DNA from: Ctenosaura bakeri
Lineage: Eukaryota; Chordata; Lepidosauria; Squamata; Iguanidae
Reading direction: 5' to 3'
DNA length: 64,000 bases
NCBI GenBank assembly: GCA_948474755.1
Contig: CAOLHI010001315.1
Coordinates: 1-64,000 of the forward strand
The notes below the pieces were generated by a model that was not told the DNA's origin, ran no database searches, and saw nothing but the letters and a program-made list of their open reading frames with translations. This document shows, in pieces, positions 24,401-36,400 of this stretch. The position numbers were made by a program, and so were the translations under genes. Every line of letters starts with the position of its first letter. Positions within the stretch are counted from its first letter, which is position 1.

Positions 24401-27400
24401 CAGAAATCAGGGTAACACCCATGGGTTTCAGACATCCCTCTAGTTGTCTACATCAAGCTCCCCCTCTGTATCGCAAAATTTGGCCTTCCCATTAGCCATG
24501 CATGCCCAACTGCCTCTCTGCCCTGCCATAAAATGCCCCATAGTAGCCCAATGTACCCCTTGCTTCCAATTCCCTCTGGGCAGTCTGCAACGATCACTGT
24601 GATGAGTTTTACACTGTGAGCTTCTTGGAGCAAGTCACTCTTCCTGGCCATTTTGCAGAGCATCACACAAAGTATTTCTTCCCCCTCCGAACCGTAACTG
24701 CCGCATCCCCAAACCAGCCCTAGGACCTGGGGGGAATCAAAGCCTGCACCCCAAACCAAGCGGATCACCAAGGACTCACCTCATTGTGCTGAATTCTCAT
24801 TTCCACCGTACCTTCAACGCCCGCTGCCAGAGGCAAAGGGAACTCCTGCTGTAGGCTCTCTGGAGGGAAGGAACACAGGCGGATCCGTGCATTGGGGTGA
24901 ATGCAATATAAGGAAAGTGCTGCTCAACAGTCAGCCCTCCACCTTTGTGGGTTTCACTTTTGCAGATTTGATTATTCACGGATTATTTGCGGTCCCCTCC
25001 GCTGCCTCCGTAGGCCATTTACAACAGGGACTCCAATCCTCATGGGACTAAGAAACTGCAAATGAGGCTTGTAAGTCCCTCTTAAAAATGGTGGGGGACA
25101 GCAGTGGAAATGGCAGGAACCCCCCCCCAGCCCCCACTTCTGCCTTATGAAGGAACCCTGGTGCCTCAAAGGGATCCACTGTGGGTTGAATACAGTAATC
25201 ATACTTTTTATTGTGTAAAATATGGTTTGAGGGGGGCCTAGAATTATTCACTTTTTCCCCATTTTCCTGGGGGTCGTGTGCCCCTAGCCCTAGTGAATGG
25301 AGAGGGATGAGTGTGTTAGAAACACTGTTTTAGAGTGTGGCGGAGTCTCCTTCTTTGGAGGCTTAAGCAAAAGCCTCCTATACTTAAGAAAGAGCAAGAA
25401 CAGAAAGCATTCTTTGGTACAAAATATATCAGGGATAAACAATAAATGAGAACTTTCTTTGGAAGTACGGTTGAGACAGAACTATAAATATCACTGTATT
25501 CTAGGAGGAATGGAGGAAGGATATGAAAAAGCTTATAATAGCTAACTTGTTAATGTAAATATGTAAAAATTGCTGTTATTTAATGTATTTTATTTGTTGA
25601 ATGTACACATAAAAAAAAAGATTTAAAAAGCATAAACAGAGGCTGAATGGCCACCTGTCAAAGGGAGTGAATTGATTGTGTCTTCCAGCATGGCTGCTTG
25701 GGGTTGGACTGGATGGCCCCTGGGGGTCTCTTCCAACTCTAGGGCCATTTCCACACTAGCCTGTTATAGCGTTATTATTCCACTTTCAACATCCTATGGA
25801 ATCCTGGGGTTTGCAGGTTAGGGAGGGGCCTCAAAGGCCATTCTCAAAGGCTGCTCCCTAAACTGCAAACCCCAGGATTCCATAGGATGTTGAAAGTGAA
25901 ATAATAGTGCTATAACAGGCTAGTGCGGAAATGGCCTAGAATTCTATGATTCTATGCAAGTACCTTCCATGAGCCATAAACAGCCCTCAAGCTCCAGTTC
26001 TGAGGCCCACATAGTTCTCTGGCAATCTCCCAAAGTCCTGTATGATTTGGGGGAAACCTATATTCCCCCAAACTGCATATGGACACAGCAGCTAAAGGAG
26101 TGTGCCAATTTCCTTCAGTCCCAAATTTCCAGTATTGCAGTAGTTTAAAATTTCAGTTATGTTCAGAAACAGTGTTTGTTTGGTTGGTTGGCTATATTTA
26201 TATCCTGCTTGCTTCCCAAAATTGGGACTCAAAGCTGCTCACAATTTAAAAGAGTGGTGCAATTAAAATATACAAAAAGTGAATATCAAAACAGAATTAA
26301 ACTACTTACGGTAACAAAACCACAACGCTTCAGTAAAAGAATAAAATGCAATTTAAGAAGATAAACAGGGACAGGCACAGCTAGTATTTGAAGTACAAAC
26401 ACAGGAAATGGAGAGCATTCCAAGGAACAATTTTCTCTGCAATGCTAGAAATTTGGGGGCTGAAGAATAATTTCATTGGGGGGCAGAATATTTATTTATT
26501 GGGGGGGGCAATGGTCTCATTTTGTCCCCAGTAACCACGCCTTAGTTTTTTTTTGCCTCCCACCCAGAACCACACTTTATTTCCATTTTCTCAGCTGAAA
26601 ATGGTGATCTGAAGTGATCAGAGGATGTTACTTTCTGTGATCCAGGATTTGCAGTGGAGGGAGGCAGCAAGGGCAAAAATTAGCTGCCAATCCTATGAGG
26701 CTGCTCATCTCCAAATGCCTCCATTGATGTCCATTTCTGCATCTTCCTAAAAGCAGTACTTCTGTTCTGCCAGGAGAAGGTGATAGAGAGCTTGGCTGGA
26801 CAGTTCAAGGTATCTGTAAACCAGATTCACACCAAGGGCTTTCCACACTACACTGTTATAGTGGTATTATCCGGCTTACAACATCCTGTGGAATCCTGGA
26901 GTTTTCAGTTTTTAGAATTCTCATGCCTTTGGCAGAACCTACTGGTTTTGATTGTTTTTCCTTGTAAAGCATCATGTACATGGATGGCATTCTATAAATA
27001 AACAACAATATCCCACAATTCTTACCCAGCTGTGCAAGCGGACTCTCTAGATCCAGCGCTTTCTCCAGCATAACAAGTAGCTCGTATGGATCATTTTCCT
27101 AAAAGAGATGGCATCGGCAAATCTAAGGAGCATCACAGGAGCCAAAAATTGATCAAGCAGCAACTATGTACAGTAGTGGAATCAATGGGACTTGGACCAT
27201 GAGTTTGCATACTGGCAGAGTCTAAGATAGGGCAGCCTTCATGGCGTGCCAGCACATCTGATTTCTTCTGATTTTGGAAGTCAAGGGAGGTACTGGTACC
27301 GCTCTACTCTGCTTTGGTTAGACCCCATCTTGAATACTGTGTCCAGTTCTGGGCACCCCAATTCAAGAAGGATATTGACAAGCTGGAGCAAGTCCAGAGG

Positions 27401-30400
27401 AGGGCGACCAAAATGGTGAGGGGCCTGGAAGCCATGAAGCCCTATGAGGATAGACTTAGAGAGCTGGGGATGTTTAGTCTGCAGAAGAGAAGGTTAAGAG
27501 GGGACATGAGAGCCATGTCGAAATATTTGAAGGGATGCCATGTAGAGGAAGGAGAGGGCTTGTTTTCTGCTGCTCCAGAGACCAGGACAAGGAGCAATGG
27601 ATTCAAGCTGCAGGAAAGGACATTCCACTTGAACCTCAGGAAGAACTTCCTGACAGTCAGGGCTGTCCAGCAGTGGAATATGCTGCCTCGGAGTGTGGTG
27701 GAGTCTCCTTCTTTGGAGGTTTTTAAGCAGAGGCTGGATGACCATCTGGTGGGAGTGCTTTGAGGGTGTTCCTGCGTGGCAGGGGGTTGGACTGGATGGC
27801 CCCTGGGGTCTCTTCCAACTTTACATTTCTATGATTCTATGATTCTATGATTCTATGTGACTTGATTTATTCTTGGATGAGAGAACCCAAGAAGGAAGGG
27901 ACCAGAGGTCTCCATGTGGGTAAGGCAAGGAGAGAATGAGGCCTGAAACCCCAGAGGGCTATGGCTGCCGGTCAGAACTGACCACACTGGCCGAGATGGA
28001 CCCCACTCCAAGTGCTTGGCTCATCATAAGGTAGGTCAGCTCTATCCAGGACTAACCAGTAGGACTCAGGCCTCTGCAGACCTATAGATAGAGTATCTGA
28101 CTTGGCCTTTGAGGTCCTAGGTTGAAATCATGGCTTAATCACGATTTTATTAGATGGGGTTGCCTGGAGCAAAGCAGATGTTCTCTGAACCACTGTTCCT
28201 CATGTAGGACCAAGGAACAACCCTGGTCTCTTTGGCAAGGGATTGTAGAGAGCCAGAAAGGCAGGAGAAGAAAGCTCCATGAATGAATCTCAATATGGCC
28301 CAAAGAAATGAAAGAACTTACGTGTTCCTTGAACATGTCCAGAAATCCACTGAAAGTAAAGAAATGGCCCATTAGATGCTGCTTGGCAGAACATTTCACT
28401 CAACTAGACATGGGGGAGAAGCACAAACTGTGTTCACTGGACCACATGCAGCCTCCAGGGCTGTTTTTGTGGCCTTCAGGGTCCCCCGGGGTTAGTCATT
28501 TGCCCCAGAGGCCCTCAAACACCCTCCAAGATGCCACAGAAATGGTCCCTCTTGGACCATTTTAGGTCCTGGCAAGGCCTTTGAAAAAAAAGAAGTAGTA
28601 GTAAACAGGAACTGACATCCAAATTGCTTGCTCTTGTGAAAAAAAAGGTCTCTCTGGACCTAAAATGGCCCAGGAGGGACCAAATGTGTGGCAAGAAAGC
28701 CCCCTCGCCCCCCTAGAGGGGTTGCTGGGGGCACAAGTGGATTTTTGTGAGGGGTGCTGTAGTCTATAGCCATTTCTGCATTAGACTGTTATAGCGCTAT
28801 TATTCCACTTTCAACATCCTATGGAATCTTTTCAACATCCTATGGAACCCCGTCCGGCCCCTCCCAAAACTGCAAACCCCAGGATTCCATAGGATGTTGA
28901 AAGTGGAATAATAGCGCTATAACAGTCTAATGCAGAAATGGCCAAGATTTCAGAGGCAAGAACTGGCCCAACCCCATCTGATGATTCTTTGCCTGAGAAA
29001 ACCCTAGGAACTTCATGGGACTGTCATAAGTCAACAGGCAACTTGAAGGCACACACATACAAACACGCACACACACACACACACACAACGGGGGCAAGGC
29101 CTGAAGTGGGGAACCTTCAATCCTTGAAATTTTAATGGGCAGCAGGTACCCAACATGCCTGTCCTTTGGGCATGATCACTCCAGTGAATAGGAGTTTGAA
29201 TCCAGCAACATCTGGAAGGACCACAGGTTTCCCTGCTCCGGTCTATGAGAAAGACTTAAGATGGCTTTCCAAATAACAGTATATACCCTTCCCAATAAAT
29301 AAGTTAAATTACTGACATCTCTATGGGACCGTGAAGTCCACAGTCAAGATTTAACAAAGACAAATCTTTGTTGTACGAAGAGGGTTCAGTGCACCTCGTC
29401 TTATTTTTGTCTGTGAAAAACTGGAGCACATTAAGGCCATTTCCACACTACCCTGTTACAGTGCTACTATTCCACTTTCAACCTTCTGTGGAATTCTGGG
29501 CTTTGTAGTTTACTGAGGAGGCCAAAGAGCTCTCTGGCTGGGAATTCTAAAGGCACCTCCCGAAACTGCAAACCCCAGGATTCCTTCCACAGGATGTGGG
29601 AAGTGGAATAATAGCACTATAACAGGGTAGTGTGGAAATGGCTGAAGTCTTCCAGAGGGCCAATATGGCTTCCTAGCTTCCGACAGATGCCCACCCCTGT
29701 ATTAAGCCATGGGGCTGGGCCCCAAGGTCTCCCTCTAGCTTTGCATTTGAAGCTTCTTCCTCATTTGATTCCTCCTTGGCATCCACGCCTGAAAGGATCT
29801 CAGATGGGAAGGTGTCCGCTCCAGCCGGGGAGTGGTGCTTCCAGCTCAAGCAGACAATACTTGGATCAGACCATTTATGCCAAGCGGAAGATAAGTTGAC
29901 GTCGCTGCGTCCTGCTGACATGCAAGAGAAGGGCCCAACCTCACTGGAGGCTGTCCGTCTGTCACTATTCTGTGTGCATCCCTGTTCTGGAGATCTCTGC
30001 TTTCTACTCAACATGGATGACATAATGGGTTTTAAGGGTGTTGTGTAAGGAGGTATCCAGCACCAGCTTACGCAGTGCCTTTGCCCCGGCGGTGCAACAG
30101 CATCCGGACAGGTGTGTCCTGATGGCCAATTTGTGTCCAGGTGGCAATGGGGTAACACAGCTGGTGAGGAAAGAACAGCCTTTGATCTGAATCCAATTGG
30201 TTCTTACCACCTGGAATTGGCTCTTACCAACTGGAATAGACCCACTGAACCAACTGTGGAATGGCAAGTCAACCCATAGGTATACTCCATGAATATAACG
30301 GGTTTACTCTAGCACCAGGATTCAGGGCCTTTGACTTCCAGTGTAAGCATGATGTCTAAGATGTACCATCTGGCTCTTGCCACCTGGGCCATTTCCGCAC

Positions 30401-33400
30401 TAGATTGTTATAGTGCTATCATTCCACTTTCAACCTCCTATGGAATCCTGGGGTTTGCAATTGAGGGAGGGGCTTTTAGAATCCTCAAAGCCTTCTCAGG
30501 AAACTACAAACCTCAGAATTGCACAGGAAGTTGAAAGTGGAATAATAGCGCTATAACAGGCTAGTGCGGAAATGGCCCTGCTCTCTGCTTAACCCCACAA
30601 CGGGGCCATCACTAGCTACAGACTGCAAGATTCAAAATCCCAGGGAGAAACTGTGACGGCAGAAGCGTAAAGTTAGCCTTACTCTCAGAGCACGGAAAAG
30701 TTCCTTTATGAGATTAAACTTTCAGAATCCCAGCACAGCCAAGGGAGGTTGGGGTCTTAAAAAGGAACTTTTCCAGACTCTGGCCAAGTTATGCTTCTGC
30801 ACTTCTTGTACCCTTGTGTGTAGAAAAGGTCTCCTAACATATTACAAGAAGCAAAGAATCCGGACTGGCTGTTTCTGGGCTTCACCTGTTTGGAATCAAT
30901 GAGATCTTGAGTTTGTTGTCAAGAACAGAAGCATTGGCTACAAGAGAGTAGACCTGTCAGAAAGAGAAAAACAGATGAAGGACTCATTCACTAGAAGGGG
31001 CTGATGGGCCCTGTGACAGGTCCCTTTTTGCAGGCTGGCCCCCCCAGTTCCATCCGGCCACCCACCCTGCCCTTGTACCCCTCAAAATCCCTTTCTGGAT
31101 TGGGCTCCCGGGCCTCAAAGTGAGCCCTTAAAGAGGGACCGGTGTCTGTATTGTCGTGTAGGTTCTTTATGGTAGGAGAGGACCGGCTCTTTATGAAGCT
31201 TGGAAGAGACAGCCAGAAGTAATTTTTTAGGGTCCTATCACACTACACTGTTGTGCTGCTATTATTCCATTATAACTGCAATGACAACCTCCTATGGAAT
31301 CTGGGGGTGGGGTTGCAGTTTTCCCAGGCCAAGGAGCTCTCTGACTGAGAATTCTGAAGGCCCCTCCCTAAACTGCAAAACCCAGGATTATTCCAGAGGA
31401 GGTTAAAAGCGGAATAATAGCACTACAGTGTGGAAATGGGCTCAGTAATTCAACACATTGGCCCTTCCGCACCTTACCTTCTTTCGGCGCTGGGGTGTGG
31501 GGATCATGCAAGCAGCCTCTGGCGAGAGGCTCTCGCATCCACGGTCCTTCGGTGCCACATGAGCTGCCTGCTTGCACGAGAGCCCCGCCTCTTCCTTCCG
31601 CCGCGCAGCCTGGGAGTTACCCAGGCTGCGCTGGAGCAGGAAGCGTGACCAGTACGGCTCCGGAGGCTTCGCACACCAGGTAAGTGTGCGTGGGGCCCGG
31701 CAGCAATGCACGATTGCACACCGCTTTTGGCTTCTGGCCAAAATTGAAAAAGTGCATGCTCGGTGCCTGCCAGCCCCTGGAGCATCGCGCCATTGTGAGT
31801 GCATCATGCAGATTGCTCCTCACAATCACACGACGCTCCAGGTGCCCTTTCGCATGGAAAATGTCATGCAAAAAGGGCCATTACTTCTTGAACAATCTAT
31901 TTGGCCATGGTTCCTCAGAACAGAATCACTTCTCCTTTCTAACTGTCCTGGCTCTTTGAAATCCAATGGTATTCTTACCAACTATCTCCTTCTCTGGCCC
32001 TTTTCGCACCTTACCTGGTGCCGCTGGCATTGCGCCGGGATAGCAGGAAAAGCCTCGTCTGGGAGGCACTCACATCCCCTTCGCTTCCCCTCCGCACCGG
32101 CTCCATGCTGGCCGGTGGGAAGCATGAGCGCTCCACCCCTTCCTTCCACAGCACAGCCAGGTACTTTCCCAGGCTGCGCTGGGGGAGGAAGTGCAATGGC
32201 CATGCATCCGGAGGCTCCGCACACAAGGTAAGTGTGTGTGGGGCACAGGAGCGACATGCAGTCGCATTATTTTTGGCAAGAAGCCAAAAATGATATAATG
32301 CATGATCGCCCCCTCATGGCCTTGGGAGCATTGCACGATTGTGAGGATGCAATGTGGAATGGTCCTCACAATCGCGCAATGCACCCAAGGCCATTTTGCA
32401 ACAGGACTGGCATGCAAAAAGGGCCTCTGTCACATCCATTCCCCATCCCTATGAGCTCCAAACCTGGTCCGCTCTCCCAGAGACAGACTTTATGTTTTTG
32501 CTACATGCTTTTTGCTCACAACTCCCCAGGAGCCTCCAGTAGGAGCCCTTCCTGCACAAGGCTCTCCAAGGCCAGAAATCAAAGTTGTTAGGTCAGAAGC
32601 ATTCCAGACCCTGAGAGTTCAGGGCCCAAAGCTAAGACCTGAGATGGTCCTCTCTTGATGACGTGAAGCAGGATACCTTAAGCATCAGCTGCAGTTCTGT
32701 AGAGCACATAATTCAAACAGCATGACAAACAAAAACATTATTTGGTTGGAAATTAACCTGGCATCCTGTTCAATGTTTGCAATGTTGTAAGGTGGTTTTA
32801 TGACGTTGTAAATTTGGGGATTTCTGTTTCCTGTCATTGTACCATCACACCAACCAAAACGGCTCCAAAAACCTGCCTCAGAAGCTAGACAGCATCACCA
32901 ACATTGGGATTTCCAAGGTGCTGAGGAAGGGGACAGTGAGTGAAGAAGCAGCCTTCTCCCTGCAGCAAGGCAGCTGTAATTTTCTTCATTCATCACCCCT
33001 TCCCCAGAAAATCCCTACAGGGGGTGGTGCTGCCTGACTTCTAAGGTAGGTTTTGGAAGAGTTGTGTCATCTCCCAATAACTACATCTCCCATTATGGAA
33101 TCTTGGCTTGCATTTTCAAGAGCTGCTTTAACCAGAGGTACAGAGGTGGCCATGTTTCCCCAGGTCTGTTTTTAACACCTTTGCAAGTCCAGTTTTTAAA
33201 ATCAACCAAGGAAAAATTTCAAAGCCCTGCTTTGAATGGTGGGAGGAGGGGAGGCAAACCTTTTCTCTTAATATATTTGCAAGCCCTGCTTTTAAGCCCA
33301 ACCAACCCACCGACTGTCTACCGCAGCCACTCCAAAGCAGCAGAGCACCAAGAACACACAATCCTACGCCTGTTGGTGGTGGGGATTTTCAAAGCAATGC

Positions 33401-36400
33401 TCTCACTCTGAGTTTTCTCTCCCTTGCCCTGAGGACAAGAGACTCAGGGCCAGGAGCTGAGATCTGGAAACCCCACCAGTACTACTTACATCAATCCGAG
33501 TCCAAACAGGAACCCCCAGTTCCTTAGTATTGAAGACATCTATCCTTATTGGGTGATTCACATACACACCCCAGAATGCCATGTAGAATCCCGGTGGCCC
33601 ACAAGAGGTTATGTTCACAAAATAGTCTGCTACCTCCTGCAGAGATACAATTTAAATTTATCAATGAATGCATGAGCATGAATGAGTCAATACCTGCATA
33701 AAATAACATAAGACTCAGATTTGCCCTTCATCTCTCCAGCACAGAGCTTTCCAAACTTTTCATGTTGGTGACACACTTTTTAGACATGCATCGTTTCACA
33801 ACACAGTAATTCAGTTTTGCTAGCAAACTGGAGATTAAATTAACCCCTTGTAAGAGATATGGACACATACATAAACAGTATGTATGGGGACCCAACATAT
33901 CTTATGAAAACTTTTCACTTATATTTTTAAAAATATATGATTTATTTGTAACATATAACATACATTTCCAAGGCTCAGGTGGGGGGCTCATTCTCGGTCC
34001 AGGGAGGTGACATATCTACACCCTTCAGGTGACACACTGGCCATTTCCGCACTAGACTGTTATAGCGCTATTATTCCACTTGCAACATCCTGGCCAGCCC
34101 CTCCCAAAACTGCAAACCCCAGGATTCCATAGGATGTTTCAAGTGGAATCATAGCGGTATAAAAGTCTAGTGGGGAAATGGCCTAGGATGACCACCTGTC
34201 AAAGATGCTTCAGTTGTGTATTTCCTTCACTGGTTGCAGAGAGAGGGGGACTAGATGATGTGGGTGATTCCTTTCCATAATTCTATTGGGAGTCTCAGGT
34301 GATGGATCCCTGCTGTCTCTGGGGTTGGACCAGATAACCCTTGGGGTTCCCTTTCACCTCGGTGATCCTATGAATTTACTTACCTCTTGGGAAACCTCCC
34401 CCAGAAGCAGAGGTGGAACATTTTCCAAGACACAAAAGCCCTGGAAGGGATAGAGGAAAGGGCAAATTAATGGAAGCGCTCAACACAAACAGCTGGGCTG
34501 GTCATCTCCCCACCTGTCTGCTCACCTTGCTTTACTCCACAATAGAGAGTGTGTTGTGTTGTGACAGGTGGCCATCCTAGGCCTTTTGTATTGTGATCTG
34601 CCTCTCACAGGTAGGAGAACCTACCTCTCCATCCCTGCTTTCTGTCCTATGGGGGAAACTCTGGGGTTTGGGTTTCCTTTCCCATCTCAACTAGTTATGA
34701 CCTTTAAAGACCTACACAGCCTGACTGACTTATCTATCTATAGATCATGGCCCTTTCCACACCGGGCTATTAAAAGGGCGCAGAGTGACCTCCGACGGAG
34801 GTCTTCTGCACCACGGAGTGGACTGGGGCGGACTACTTTTCGTAGTTCTGCACTTCAGTCCGGTTCGGAGCAACTGGGACTGATTGCGCAGCATGCTTTT
34901 TAAAAACCTCTTTTAAGAGGTTTTTCAAAAGCACGGAGCGCATGACCCCGTGTCGCTCCGTCACCGCGCTCTGGTGCAGATTTGCAGGCGCGCACTAGTG
35001 CGTGCCTGCAGATCTGCCAGGGGTGGGCTTTAGGCTGGCAAGCTTCTCCGGTTGGTGGAGAGCCATTTTGGACGCTGGAGCAGTGCGGAGCGACAAGCTC
35101 GCACTGCTCCTCGTCCCGACGGACTTGCCCAGATGCTGAAGAAATCCGGTGAGTCCCGTTTTTGCACAGTTCCTTTCCCACGTGTGGAAAGGGCCCATAT
35201 CTCCCTATATGAGCTGCCCAAGTTTTAAGAACCCCAGGGAAGGCTCTTCTCTCAGTCTCAACATCATCACACGCGAATTTGGTGAGGACCCAGGAGAGAA
35301 CCTTCTCAGTGGTGGTTCCCAAGTTCTGGAACACCTTCACATGAGAGGTTTGGTTGGCCCCCTCTTTGGTACCCCGATTTAAGAAGGATATTGATAAACT
35401 GGAACATGTGACCAAAACGGTTAAAGGCTAGAAACCATGAAGCTCTGTGAGGACTGGGTGAGGAAGACAGGTATGTTTACCTGGAGAAGAAAAGGTTAAG
35501 AGGTGACATAAGAGCCATGTTTAAACATTTGAAGGGATGTCACATTCAAGATGGAGCAAGCGTGTTTTCTGCTAATCCAGTGACTCGGACACTGTGGAGC
35601 AATCACTTCAAAACTTCAGGAAAAGAGAATCTACAGAAACATTAGGAGGAACTTCCTGATGTTAAGAGTAGTTTGACAGTGGAATATGCTGCTGCCTGGG
35701 AGTGTGATGGAGTTTCCTTCACCTGATGTGATGCACGCTTTGCATCTTGAACGATACCTTCTTGCTGTTGTTTTGCTTTTGTTTTCTGCCTACTCCTTGA
35801 GTCTCTAACCCACCTAACCTATCTGTGCCTGGGCTTCTCATCCTGCAACCACTTACCAGGATCCTACCAAGGCCTGTATCTTGAGGTCACTTTTGTGGAC
35901 CACTGAAGTTTGTGCTGCTGCTATTTTCAAGGGTGTGGTGGCCATCATCCTTATCTGAGGACTATTTATTCTTAAAATACACTTCTCCCTACCTGAAAGG
36001 CTCTGGATGTGCCTAAGAGGTCATGCAAGTGGGGATATTTGATGTATCCCTTCCCATGCAGGATATGGCCCCTCCCATACTTGTCTACTAAAAATCTAAC
36101 CTCAAAAAGAAAAAAAAAATAATCCCAAACCTTCATGGGAAACATTTGTAAAATTGCAGCTATTGAGTAGTACCTTGACAAATTTGGAAACTCATACACT
36201 GACTTGGTAGAATCATAGAATCATAGAAGGCGTTCTTCATAGGACTTCATGGCTTCCAAACCCTTCACCATTTTGGTCGCCCTCCTCTGGACATGTTCCA
36301 GCTTGTCGACATCCTTCTTGAATTGAGGTGCCCAGAACTGGACACAGGATTCCAAATGAGGCCGAACCAACGCAGAATAGAGTGGTACCATTGCCTCCCT

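Larger units (their letters stand above)
25315..25957 (+). mobile_element. CR1 LINE 3' end carrying two later insertions
   Basis: CR1 pieces at 25315-25370, 25626-25742 and 25937-25957 are collinear. They are separated by a 5'-truncated A-tailed insertion (25371-25625) and an N1 MITE (25743-25936). The end is the CR1 tail ATTCTATGATTCTATG. Confidence 0.8.

Noticed and set aside
24448..24771. Minus-strand open frame just after exon 14, considered as the last exon of the BPI-like gene
   Set aside because: Its acceptors are weak and the peptides (such as RGSLM) do not resemble the family end. The exon at 18390-18422 has a strong acceptor, correct phase and a hydrophobic last strand.
29673..30158. 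161-codon minus-strand open frame in intron 11
   Set aside because: There is no recognisable domain, no matching splice phase with the gene and no clear acceptor or donor at its edges; chance is likely.
31572..32231. 219-codon plus-strand frame
   Set aside because: It runs through two CpG-rich N3 MITEs, whose low stop density explains it.
32837..33037. Plus-strand frame ([16 protein letters not shown]...) as an exon
   Set aside because: It is on the opposite strand to the gene, inside intron 10, with no domain match or clear splice sites.
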